The notes beneath the pieces were generated by a model that was not told the DNA's origin, searched no databases, and worked only from the letters and a program-made list of their open reading frames with translations. A DNA stretch of 7,028 nt. Origin: Cryomorphaceae bacterium (GTDB taxonomy: Bacteria; Bacteroidota; Bacteroidia; Flavobacteriales_D; Crocinitomicaceae). Shown here in pieces: positions 1 through 6,769 of the stretch. The position numbers and the translations under genes are program-made. The stretch lies in NCBI GenBank assembly GCA_027485365.1, contig JAIXRD010000309.1, positions 1 through 7,028 of the forward strand, read 5' to 3'. Positions within the stretch are counted from its first letter, which is position 1; every line of letters begins with the position of its first letter.

Positions 1-2
1 AA

Positions 3-800
3 AAGCTTGTGTCTAGCAGGTTCGTTCTCGTATTGCAGTTTAAGACTGTTTAATACACCGATGCCTTCAATGGATATTTCAAGATTTTCTTTTCCCAACA
101 GTTTTGCCAATCGATTAAGCTCTTCTTGCGAAACATCCATACGATCAACAAGTACAATGGCATTATCTAAATCACCCCCTTTAATTAAGTTGTTCCCCGC
201 TAAATACTCCAATTCTCTTAGGAAAACAAACGTTCTGCAGGGTGCTATTTCTTGTTTGAATTCATCTAAGTTGTACATGCTGGCATGTTGAGTGCCAAGG
301 ACCGGAGAATTATAATCCACCATTACGGTTAGGCGGTACACCTTATCTGGAATAGCTAAAAATTCAATTTGTTTTTCGGTGTCTTCCCATGGAATGTTTT
401 CATCCAGTTCAAAGTAAATGCGCTCAGCATCTTGTGCTTCTGTACCAACTGTATCAATCGCTTTTACGTAGGGTAGGGAGCTTCCATCTAAAATTGGAAT
501 TTCTTGTCCGGAAATTTTAATCAAGGCATTGTCTACGCCACAACCCACCAAGGCAGCGAGTACATGTTCCGTTGTGTAAACTCTAACGCCTTTAGACTCA
601 AGCGTGGTTCCTCGTTCCGTAGATACGACTAAATCCACATCCGCATTGATTATTGGCGCATCTTCTAAATCGACTCGTTGAAATTTATATCCATGGTTGG
701 CTGGAGCAGGACATAGTTCTATGGTGACTTTTTCTCCAGTATGCAAGCCAACACCCATCAATGCTACGGGTTGTTTGAGTGTATGTTGTTGTTCGGTCAT
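3..800 (-). CDS. lpxC: UDP-3-O-acyl-N-acetylglucosamine deacetylase LpxC, N-terminal part; runs off the left edge
   Basis: LpxC is the zinc-dependent deacetylase that carries out the committed step of lipid A synthesis in the cytoplasm. The first 266 codons are present and open; the remainder is outside the window. Visible family marks are ERGTTL (residues 62-67), TTEHVLAAL (76-84, with the catalytic Glu78 and zinc ligand His79 at the same numbers as in E. coli), a LDGSSLPY motif, CRTFVF with Thr190, GGDLDNAIV, and PARHKL at 261-266, where His264 is the second zinc ligand. The third ligand (Asp of HKxLD) falls just past the edge. The ATG at 800 overlaps the lpxD stop as ATGA, indicating translational coupling. 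In Bacteroidota LpxC is commonly fused to a C-terminal FabZ dehydratase; that is expected here by inference but cannot be seen. Confidence 0.96.
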   Translation of the reverse strand, partial: MTEQQHTLKQPVALMGVGLHTGEKVTIELCPAPANHGYKFQRVDLEDAPIINADVDLVVSTERGTTLESKGVRVYTTEHVLAALVGCGVDNALIKISGQEIPILDGSSLPYVKAIDTVGTEAQDAERIYFELDENIPWEDTEKQIEFLAIPDKVYRLTVMVDYNSPVLGTQHASMYNLDEFKQEIAPCRTFVFLRELEYLAGNNLIKGGDLDNAIVLVDRMDVSQEELNRLAKLLGKENLEISIEGIGVLNSLKLQYENEPARHKL

Positions 801-1846
801 GATGATTTATTCGCTTTTAATTCATTGATTTCTTTTTTCAACTGACTCAATTCACGCATCATTTCAGGTAACTTTCTAAATCCGATGAACGATCGCTTAA
901 AGTCGTTGATTGGTATGGCTGGCGTACCCATTAGGGTATCGGCTTCTTTAACCGTGGATGGAATGCCTGACTGTGCAACAATCTTAGTTCCGTCCGCAAT
1001 GTGAAGGTGTCCGCTGATACCAGTTTGTCCACCTACCATGATGTGTTTACCGAGTTTTGCTGAGCCGGCAATGCCCACTTGAGCGGCGAGTGCGGTGTGT
1101 TCACCCACTTCAACATTATGCGCTATTTGACATAAATTATCGATTTTAACGCCTGTTTTAATACGGGTTGATCCCATGGTTGCACGGTCAATCGTAGAAT
1201 TAGCGCCAATTTCAACGAAGTCTTCAATGATTACATTGCCTATTTGAGGTACCTTATCAAAAACACCCTGTTCGTTTGGTGCGAAACCGAATCCATCGCT
1301 GCCAATTACTACGCCTGCGTGAAGAATACAATTTGAACCAATATGCATATTATCATAAACTTGTACACCGGAAAATAGCGTGGTGTTCGATCCGACAATA
1401 CTACCTTGTCCAATGTGCGTATTGGGGTAAATTGCACATCCGTCGCCTATTTGGGCATTTGCACCTATGTATACAAACGCTCCGATGTAGACATCGTTTC
1501 CTATCGTTGCGCTTGGGTCAATAAAACATGGTTGTTCTATTCCTGGCGCTTTACGCATGGATGCTTGGTACACGCTAAGTAACTTTGCAAAACAGGCATA
1601 AGCATCTTTCACCTTAATCAAGGTTAGTGTACTCGGTAAGGATTTTGTTGGTTGAAAACTGTCGTTTACTATACAAATACTTGAACCTGTGCTGTAAATG
1701 TAAGCCTCGTATTTTGGGTTTGACAGGAATGAAAGCGAACCTGTTTTTCCTTCTTCTATTTTTGAAAGACCCGAAACCTTTGCTGAAGCGTCTCCTTCAA
1801 CAATACCATCGAGCAGCTGTGCAATTTGAGTGGCACTAAATTCCAT
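797..1846 (-). CDS. lpxD: UDP-3-O-(3-hydroxyacyl)glucosamine N-acyltransferase LpxD
   Basis: LpxD transfers a 3-hydroxyacyl chain from acyl carrier protein to the 2-amino group of the UDP-glucosamine product of LpxC, the third step of lipid A synthesis. The 349-residue length is normal for the family. Residues 1-100 form the N-terminal uridine-binding domain, with SFLSNPKY at 39-46. Residues about 108-300 are hexapeptide repeats of the left-handed beta-helix type (many I/V-G-x-x steps). The signature VVIGSDGFGFAP is at 179-190, and QIAHNV at 240-245 holds His243, equivalent to the catalytic His239 of E. coli. The tail (about 326-346) is charged and helical, like the C-terminal helix of LpxD trimers. 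The ATG at 1846 is preceded by AT-rich sequence rather than a Shine-Dalgarno motif. It shares ATGA with lpxC downstream, so the enzyme follows its substrate-producing partner in reverse pathway order. Confidence 0.98.
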   Translation of the reverse strand: MEFSATQIAQLLDGIVEGDASAKVSGLSKIEEGKTGSLSFLSNPKYEAYIYSTGSSICIVNDSFQPTKSLPSTLTLIKVKDAYACFAKLLSVYQASMRKAPGIEQPCFIDPSATIGNDVYIGAFVYIGANAQIGDGCAIYPNTHIGQGSIVGSNTTLFSGVQVYDNMHIGSNCILHAGVVIGSDGFGFAPNEQGVFDKVPQIGNVIIEDFVEIGANSTIDRATMGSTRIKTGVKIDNLCQIAHNVEVGEHTALAAQVGIAGSAKLGKHIMVGGQTGISGHLHIADGTKIVAQSGIPSTVKEADTLMGTPAIPINDFKRSFIGFRKLPEMMRELSQLKKEINELKANKSS

Positions 1847-1850
1847 GATT

Positions 1851-1858
1851 CAAAATTA
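1851..1858 (-). promoter_or_regulatory. possible -7 box before lpxD
   Basis: On the minus strand this reads TAATTTTG, matching the Bacteroidota sigma factor -7 consensus TAnnTTTG. A TTG that could serve as the -33 element lies at 1881-1883, 22 bases upstream, towards the long end of plausible spacing. The box ends only four bases before the lpxD ATG, so a transcript from it would be essentially leaderless or would begin inside the gene. It may therefore be a chance match in AT-rich sequence. Confidence 0.3.
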
Positions 1859-1877
1859 ATATTTATCCTTCCCCTTC

Positions 1878-1897
1878 ACTCAAGTCGTTCCTTGAAT
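1878..1897. repeat. short inverted repeat between the unknown gene and lpxD
   Basis: The arms 1878-1884 (ACTCAAG) and 1891-1897 (CTTGAAT) can pair over seven positions, one of them a G-T wobble, around a six-base loop. There is no run of T after the stem on the minus strand, where the following bases are purine-rich, so it does not look like an intrinsic terminator in the direction of transcription. It could be a weak terminator relic, an RNA processing site, or chance. Confidence 0.3.
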
Positions 1898-1916
1898 TAT
1901 TAACAATTAACGTTTG

Positions 1917-2615
1917 CTAATTGTTACTCTTTATGTCAATAACTGACAAGTCTTTAATTTCGATTTTTTCTTGATACCAAATTGTGCGCAGTCGGTATTC
2001 TTGTTTGTGATGTTTCGCAAATTGGTTTGTGAAGATTAAATAGCTTGTTGGTTTCTGACCATCAAAGATACTTTTACTGCAGTCTAACCTTCCGTTTTTT
2101 AGGAATAATTCAGTGAATTTTTCAGGAGCAGACGAAGGGACCATACCCTTTAGTTCGTATAAATTCCATTTTCCTGAAAACCAATTTTTCTTTTTATATA
2201 GAAAGGGTTTGGCGTAACCAATCAATGGTTGATATTGTTTGATGTCAGAATGTTCGAAATCCAAATCCACTACCACACTTTTTTCACGGTAACCAACAAG
2301 GCAATTGAAGGAATTGTCGCTGCCTAATACGCCCTGGAAATGATACAACTTCTCCTGACCGTTTCGTTTGCTTTTAAGGAATGAAACGGTTCCGTTTTCG
2401 ATAAATTTACGGAGCGTTTTTGGTGCGATGTTGTGCGCTTTAATATAAATCTCGTCTAACGAATCGATGAAAATTATCCGTTCAAGAATGGCAGATTTAA
2501 CGCGGTTCCCAGGCGTCCAAGAACAGCCTTTTTGTTGAAACAACAACACCACAAAGATTAACCCTATGCCAAAACCAATTCCATAGTATTTGAGCCTGCG
2601 GAAAAAATTATCCAT
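1917..2615 (-). CDS. membrane-anchored protein of unknown function with two related domains
   Basis: I do not recognise a function. The 232-residue product starts with a short basic stretch (FFRRLKYY) followed by a single hydrophobic segment at about 11-26, then a Cys-Ser-Trp at 31-33, suggesting an inner-membrane anchor with the rest outside the cytoplasm. It lacks a proper lipobox before Cys31. The N-terminal layout (basic start, one transmembrane helix, cysteine, P-x-x-RV) resembles small flavobacterial proteins often labelled DUF4258; this is from memory and unverified. The soluble part appears duplicated: residues about 54-120 and 153-225 share an AP...F...NG block, then a Ser/Lys strand, a turn containing NGQ or DGQ, and a beta-rich end. 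It starts 24 bases after the trxA stop, so it is probably co-transcribed with trxA. Its start has no Shine-Dalgarno motif. It is a real gene by its length, anchor, and fit between neighbours. Confidence 0.85.
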   Translation of the reverse strand: MDNFFRRLKYYGIGFGIGLIFVVLLFQQKGCSWTPGNRVKSAILERIIFIDSLDEIYIKAHNIAPKTLRKFIENGTVSFLKSKRNGQEKLYHFQGVLGSDNSFNCLVGYREKSVVVDLDFEHSDIKQYQPLIGYAKPFLYKKKNWFSGKWNLYELKGMVPSSAPEKFTELFLKNGRLDCSKSIFDGQKPTSYLIFTNQFAKHHKQEYRLRTIWYQEKIEIKDLSVIDIKSNN

Positions 2616-2639
2616 GAATGTGTTGGTATGAAGTACCGG

Positions 2640-2957
2640 TTATAAGATCGCGTCCAATTTAGCAGCTAAGGTAGCTTTAGGAACGGCTCCAACCGATTTA
2701 TCAACAACTTCTCCATTTTTGATAAACAAGATGGTCGGAATGCTTCGAACGCCAAATTGTGCAGCAACTCCTGAATTATGATCAACATTAACTTTACCAA
2801 TAATAGCTTTATCTGCATACTCCGTATGTAGTTCTTCTACTACGGGTCCGATCATTCGACAAGGACCACACCACTCTGCCCAAAAATCAACCATAACTGG
2901 CTTATCTGATTTCATTACTAATTCATCGAAGTTTGCGTCTGTAATTTCTACTGCCAT
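2640..2957 (-). CDS. trxA: thioredoxin
   Basis: This is a small cytoplasmic dithiol-disulfide oxidoreductase, reduced by thioredoxin reductase and serving as electron donor for ribonucleotide reductase, peroxidases and other enzymes. At 105 residues it is a single complete thioredoxin fold. The active site is WCGPC with Trp29, Cys30 and Cys33, preceded by VDFWAEW. The buried Asp24 (VMVDFW) and cis-Pro74 (RSIPT) are in their normal places, as is the NGEVVDKSVG turn at 81-90. It has no signal peptide or membrane segment, which argues against a TlpA/ResA-type periplasmic protein. A -7-like box lies 31 bases upstream in the 51-base gap after uvrA, so trxA probably has its own promoter, and the unknown membrane protein gene follows 24 bases later. 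The ATG start gives the standard length. Confidence 0.97.
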   Translation of the reverse strand: MAVEITDANFDELVMKSDKPVMVDFWAEWCGPCRMIGPVVEELHTEYADKAIIGKVNVDHNSGVAAQFGVRSIPTILFIKNGEVVDKSVGAVPKATLAAKLDAIL

Positions 2958-2988
2958 TGTTCTAAGGTTTAATGTGGTTTTAGCGATA

Positions 2989-2996
2989 CAAAATTA
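2989..2996 (-). promoter_or_regulatory. putative -7 promoter box for trxA
   Basis: On the minus strand this reads TAATTTTG within a longer TATAATTTTGTA, an exact match to the Bacteroidota -7 consensus TAnnTTTG. It lies in the only sizeable gap between uvrA and trxA and would give a leader of roughly 25 bases. I see no TTG at the expected -33 distance; that region falls on the end of uvrA, and only a TTTA-type sequence is near. The call rests on one element plus its position. Confidence 0.45.
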
Positions 2997-3008
2997 TAAA
3001 AAATAAAC

Positions 3009-5837
3009 TCAGTTTTTGTGCATAATATTATTTCTATCCATTTCTTCTAACAAATACCTCGCGGTATCGGATTTTTCAATGCATTTCGTGGTGATTTTTT
3101 CAGGAGTTCCTTCTGCGATAATCCTACCTCCTCCTTTCCCGCCATCCGGTCCCATATCAATAATGTAGTCCGCGGTTTTAATAATGTCTAGGTTGTGCTC
3201 AATCACCAAAACGGTATTTCCTTCATCAACTAAGCGATGAAGAACATTTAATAAAAGTTTAATGTCTTCAAAATGTAAGCCGGTTGAAGGTTCGTCAAGT
3301 AAATACAGGGTGTTCCCCGTAGCTTTTTTAGATAATTCAGTGGCTAACTTAATGCGTTGCGCTTCACCACCGGAAAGGGTAGTTGAGGGTTGACCTAAGG
3401 TAACATAACCCATTCCTACACTTTCTAACGTAGCTAACACGCGGTGAATTTTAGGTATGGACTCAAAAAATGGAACAGCTTCCGAAATTTGCATGTTTAA
3501 TACATCAGAAATTGATTTCCCTTTGAATTTAACTTCAAGGGTCTCTGCATTGTAGCGTTTTCCTTGACAGGTTTCACAGGTCACGTAGACGTCAGGTAGG
3601 AAATTCATTTCTACGAGCCGAAGTCCACCGCCGTTGCATGTTTCGCATTTTCCGCCTGCTACATTAAATGAAAATCTGCCAGGTTTATAGCCTCTGATTT
3701 GTGCCTCGGGCAGTGATGCAAATAAACTTCTGATTTCATCGAATACCTTAGTGTAGGTAACCGGATTGGATCTAGGTGTTCTACCAATCGGACTTTGATC
3801 GATGTCGATTACTTTATCGATATGTTCGAGTCCGGCAATCGATTTATAGGGTAATGCTTGTCCAAGGCTCTGGTAAAAATGCTTCCTTAGAACAGGGTAT
3901 AATGTTTGATTGATTAGGGTAGATTTTCCACTTCCTGAAACTCCTGTTACGCAAGTAAAGGTACCCAATGGAAGTTTCAAAGTTACATTTTTCAGGGTGT
4001 TCCCAGAAGCATTCGTTAAGCTTAGTATGTTTCCATTTCCCTTGCGTCGCGTTGAAGGTACTTCAATGCAATTGCGCCCATTGAAATAGTTTGATGTTGT
4101 CGTTTGTGATGTTAACAATTCCGGGTAAGTCCCTGAGAAAACAATATTTCCCCCGTTGATTCCAGCGCCGGGACCAATATCTACAATATGATCAGCTTCG
4201 GCAATCATATCTCGGTCGTGTTCAACCACTAATACGGTATTCCCAGCGTCTCTTAGTTTCTTAAGGGAGCTAATAAGTTTGGTGTTATCTCGTTGGTGTA
4301 ATCCAATGGAGGGTTCATCTAGGATATAAAGCACGTTTATGAGCTCTGTACCAATTTGTGTCGCGAGTCTTATCCGCTGCGCTTCTCCTCCGGATAAGCT
4401 TTTGGAGGATCTTCCCAAGGTTAAATATCCCAATCCAACATCCAAAATGAATCGCAGGCGTGTTTTTATTTCTTTCAGTATTTCAGAAGCAATCACCTGT
4501 TGTTCCCTGCTTAAGTTCCGATCGATTTCTTCCAGCCAATGCTCTAATTCAGATAAATCCAATTTAGAAATATCACCGATATGTTTACCTGCTAGTTTGA
4601 AATGCAATGCTTCCTGTTTCAATCGAAACCCTTGGCACGTCGGACAGGTAATCTTATGCATAAATTGCTCTACCCAACGAAGCAATACAGGATCTCCATC
4701 TTCTTTGTAGCGCATCATGAACTGAATGATCCCTTCGAATCGTTCTTGGATATCATCTTTACTTAATTGCATGTCTTCATTCCCATAGAGTAAGAAGTTG
4801 ATTTCCTCTGGACTAAATTGAGCGAGCGGGGTTTGAAGGGTATGTCCCATGACAAGGACGATTTTTTGAAGTTTATCAAAGAACCAGTTATGTTTAAAGC
4901 TCCCAAGGGGTGCAATTCCCCCTTTTTGAATCGATAGGGAAGGATTAGGAATTATTTTTTCTAAGTCTACTGCACTAACTTCGCCAAGACCGCTGCATGG
5001 TGCACATGCTCCATAAGGGGAATTGAATGAAAATAAGTTCGGCTCGGGATCAGGATAAGAAATCCCACTGCTTGGGCACATTAAACTTCGGCTAAAGTAT
5101 ACTGCTTCCATGGAGGACCAATCCATGGCCATCATGATGCCAGCTCCCATTTTCATGGCGGTGCCTACCGCTTTGTAAACACGATCACTGTCTGATATAT
5201 TTTCTGTGAATCGGTCGATGATCACCTCGATATCGTGTGTTTTGTAACGGTCCAATTTCATCCCCGGTGTGATGTCTCGCACTTCTCCATCAACCCGTAC
5301 TTTGGTAAATCCTTGACGCGTAATTTGCTCGAATAGTTCCTTGTAATGACCTTTTCTTGCCCTAATCTTTGGGGCGAGAATCGCGAATTTCCTTCCGGCA
5401 TAGCGCTTACAAATGAGATCGGTTATTTCTCTTTCAGTGTATTTAACCATGGGCTCATCAGTAACCATTGAATATGCCGTTCCAGCCCGAGCATACAATA
5501 ACCTAAAAAAATCATACAGTTCGGTAATGGTTCCAACCGTTGAACGTGGGGAGCGAGAAACTGTTTTTTGTTCGATAGCAACAACAGGGCTCAAGCCGTC
5601 GATTTTATCCACATCTGGTCGTTCGAGGCCACCGATGAACTGCCTGACGTAAGATGAAAAGGTTTCAATATACCTTCGTTGACCTTCGGCAAAAATGGTG
5701 TCAAAGGCCAAGGAGCTTTTACCGCTTCCGCTAAGTCCGGTGAAAACAACTAATTTATTTCTTGGAAAGGAAAGATCGATATTTTTTAAATTGTGTGCTC
5801 GAGCACCATATACCGCCATCGTTTCCTGTTCCTTCAT
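3009..5837 (-). CDS. uvrA: excinuclease ABC subunit A (UvrA)
   Basis: UvrA is the dimeric ATPase that finds bulky DNA lesions and loads UvrB in nucleotide excision repair. The 942-residue length is normal. The first ATPase half has a Walker A at 34-41 (GLSGSGKS), an ABC signature LSGGEAQR at 481-488, a Walker B ending ILDEP at 505-509, and switch His540. The second half has GVSGSGKS at 632-639, LSGGEAQR at 821-828, LLDEP at 846-850 and His881. Residues about 130-245 match the UvrB-binding domain, so this is a UvrA1 rather than the shorter UvrA2. Cysteine modules are C398-C401, C731/C734 with C754/C757, and C254 with C278/C281, where the expected second cysteine is Ser257. The ATG at 5837 was chosen; Met7 is an alternative with the same domain content. 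It begins 11 bases after the transglycosylase stop, suggesting read-through transcription. Confidence 0.98.
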   Translation of the reverse strand: MKEQETMAVYGARAHNLKNIDLSFPRNKLVVFTGLSGSGKSSLAFDTIFAEGQRRYIETFSSYVRQFIGGLERPDVDKIDGLSPVVAIEQKTVSRSPRSTVGTITELYDFFRLLYARAGTAYSMVTDEPMVKYTEREITDLICKRYAGRKFAILAPKIRARKGHYKELFEQITRQGFTKVRVDGEVRDITPGMKLDRYKTHDIEVIIDRFTENISDSDRVYKAVGTAMKMGAGIMMAMDWSSMEAVYFSRSLMCPSSGISYPDPEPNLFSFNSPYGACAPCSGLGEVSAVDLEKIIPNPSLSIQKGGIAPLGSFKHNWFFDKLQKIVLVMGHTLQTPLAQFSPEEINFLLYGNEDMQLSKDDIQERFEGIIQFMMRYKEDGDPVLLRWVEQFMHKITCPTCQGFRLKQEALHFKLAGKHIGDISKLDLSELEHWLEEIDRNLSREQQVIASEILKEIKTRLRFILDVGLGYLTLGRSSKSLSGGEAQRIRLATQIGTELINVLYILDEPSIGLHQRDNTKLISSLKKLRDAGNTVLVVEHDRDMIAEADHIVDIGPGAGINGGNIVFSGTYPELLTSQTTTSNYFNGRNCIEVPSTRRKGNGNILSLTNASGNTLKNVTLKLPLGTFTCVTGVSGSGKSTLINQTLYPVLRKHFYQSLGQALPYKSIAGLEHIDKVIDIDQSPIGRTPRSNPVTYTKVFDEIRSLFASLPEAQIRGYKPGRFSFNVAGGKCETCNGGGLRLVEMNFLPDVYVTCETCQGKRYNAETLEVKFKGKSISDVLNMQISEAVPFFESIPKIHRVLATLESVGMGYVTLGQPSTTLSGGEAQRIKLATELSKKATGNTLYLLDEPSTGLHFEDIKLLLNVLHRLVDEGNTVLVIEHNLDIIKTADYIIDMGPDGGKGGGRIIAEGTPEKITTKCIEKSDTARYLLEEMDRNNIMHKN

Positions 5838-5848
5838 GTTTATGGATT

Positions 5849-6769
5849 CTATTTTTTAAACACCCCAAGTTGTTCTTTGTTTGCTGGGATTTGAATGGTA
5901 CATGGAATTGATGCAGAGGAAAGGTGATTTGATAAGATCCATGGATTTAAAATGCGTAGGTTTTTAAGGCTGGTACCGTGTTGGCGTGCCCACATTGCTA
6001 TATTGTTAATTGGGTTTTTAACATGAATGACCTTGCATTTAATGGGGGAGTACCGCGCAGTATTTGGAATTTGATATCCATAGTCGGCAGGGTGTTCCAT
6101 GATTAATTTTAACGCCATGATTCGAAACACATAGCGCGCAGTTTCAGGATTCATTTCGGTATCAAAAAAGTGCTTAACTCCCTGGGATTTCATGTCCTGC
6201 ATTAACCCACCCGGACCGCGATTGTAGGCTGCGCAAGCATTAACCCAATCGTTAAACAAGGTGTAGTTGTTTTTGATTAATTGGCATGCTGCTCTCGTGC
6301 TTTTTTCAAGGTGATTGCGCTCATCGATTTCTGAGGTGATTTTGATCCCATATTCTGGGGCGGTTCCCGGCATAAATTGCCAAAATCCAGCGGCACCTGC
6401 CGGGCTGGTAACGTTACTAAGGTTACTTTCAATAACGCAAAGGTATTTGAAATCATCAGGGACCCCTTCTTCTTTTAAAATCCGCTCAATGGTAGGGAAG
6501 TACCGTGTAGCACGTTTGAGAGCAATGCTTGTGCTACTCTGAAAATAGGTGTTAACTAACAGCTCTCGGTCTAATCGTTCCCTTAAATCGAAATCTGTAA
6601 TTGGAATATAATCGTTGAAAAATAGGATTTTCCTTGGCAATTTTGGGGTTTTCTGCGTTCTAACCAACGGCGTTGATGGACTTACTTTTTTATTTGAGGT
6701 ACAATTAAATAAAATGAAAGTAAGGCTAATCCAAAGGGATGTCTTTATTATTTGGGGCTTTAAATACAT
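5849..6769 (-). CDS. lytic transglycosylase, MltD-like, probable outer-membrane lipoprotein
   Basis: The product (306 residues) belongs to the SLT/GH23 family, which cleaves the MurNAc-GlcNAc bond of peptidoglycan to form 1,6-anhydro ends. Numbering from the ATG at 6769: a basic start and hydrophobic stretch at 11-22 lead to Cys23 in LFNC, a likely lipoprotein signal although Asn before the cysteine is not the classical residue. The catalytic domain spans about 90-225, with catalytic Glu114 in VIESNL, GFWQFMPGT at 128-136 and AYNRGP at 181-186. Residues about 246-295 look like a divergent LysM-type glycan-binding unit, ending in an NPW...IP pattern. The frame extends to a TTG at 6799, but the ATG at 6769 places the signal peptide properly, so I prefer it. 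The first 44 bases overlap the preceding transferase gene; uvrA follows after 11 bases. MltD is the nearest named relative; orthology is not established. Confidence 0.93.
   Translation of the reverse strand: MYLKPQIIKTSLWISLTFILFNCTSNKKVSPSTPLVRTQKTPKLPRKILFFNDYIPITDFDLRERLDRELLVNTYFQSSTSIALKRATRYFPTIERILKEEGVPDDFKYLCVIESNLSNVTSPAGAAGFWQFMPGTAPEYGIKITSEIDERNHLEKSTRAACQLIKNNYTLFNDWVNACAAYNRGPGGLMQDMKSQGVKHFFDTEMNPETARYVFRIMALKLIMEHPADYGYQIPNTARYSPIKCKVIHVKNPINNIAMWARQHGTSLKNLRILNPWILSNHLSSASIPCTIQIPANKEQLGVFKK

Noticed and set aside
7..291. Plus-strand open frame of 94 codons
   Set aside because: It lies antisense to the clearly coding LpxC frame, has no recognisable motif, and its serine-rich composition is typical of a shadow frame.
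1276..1839. Two plus-strand open frames opposite lpxD
   Set aside because: LpxD is unmistakable on the other strand; the plus-strand products are cysteine-, histidine- and arginine-rich shadows of the hexapeptide repeats.
2616..2639. Small hairpin (GGTA/TACC) between trxA and the unknown gene as a terminator
   Set aside because: The stem is only four base pairs with no T run, too weak to support a call.
2640..2957. Periplasmic TlpA/ResA-like thioredoxin
   Set aside because: There is no signal peptide or membrane anchor and the sequence is a minimal classical thioredoxin of 105 residues.
4339..5652. Two plus-strand open frames opposite uvrA
   Set aside because: They mirror conserved UvrA segments, including the ABC signature, and have no domain sense of their own.
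3009..5837. UvrA2-type paralogue or drug-resistance ABC protein
   Set aside because: The UvrB-binding domain region is present at about 130-245 and total length is that of UvrA1.
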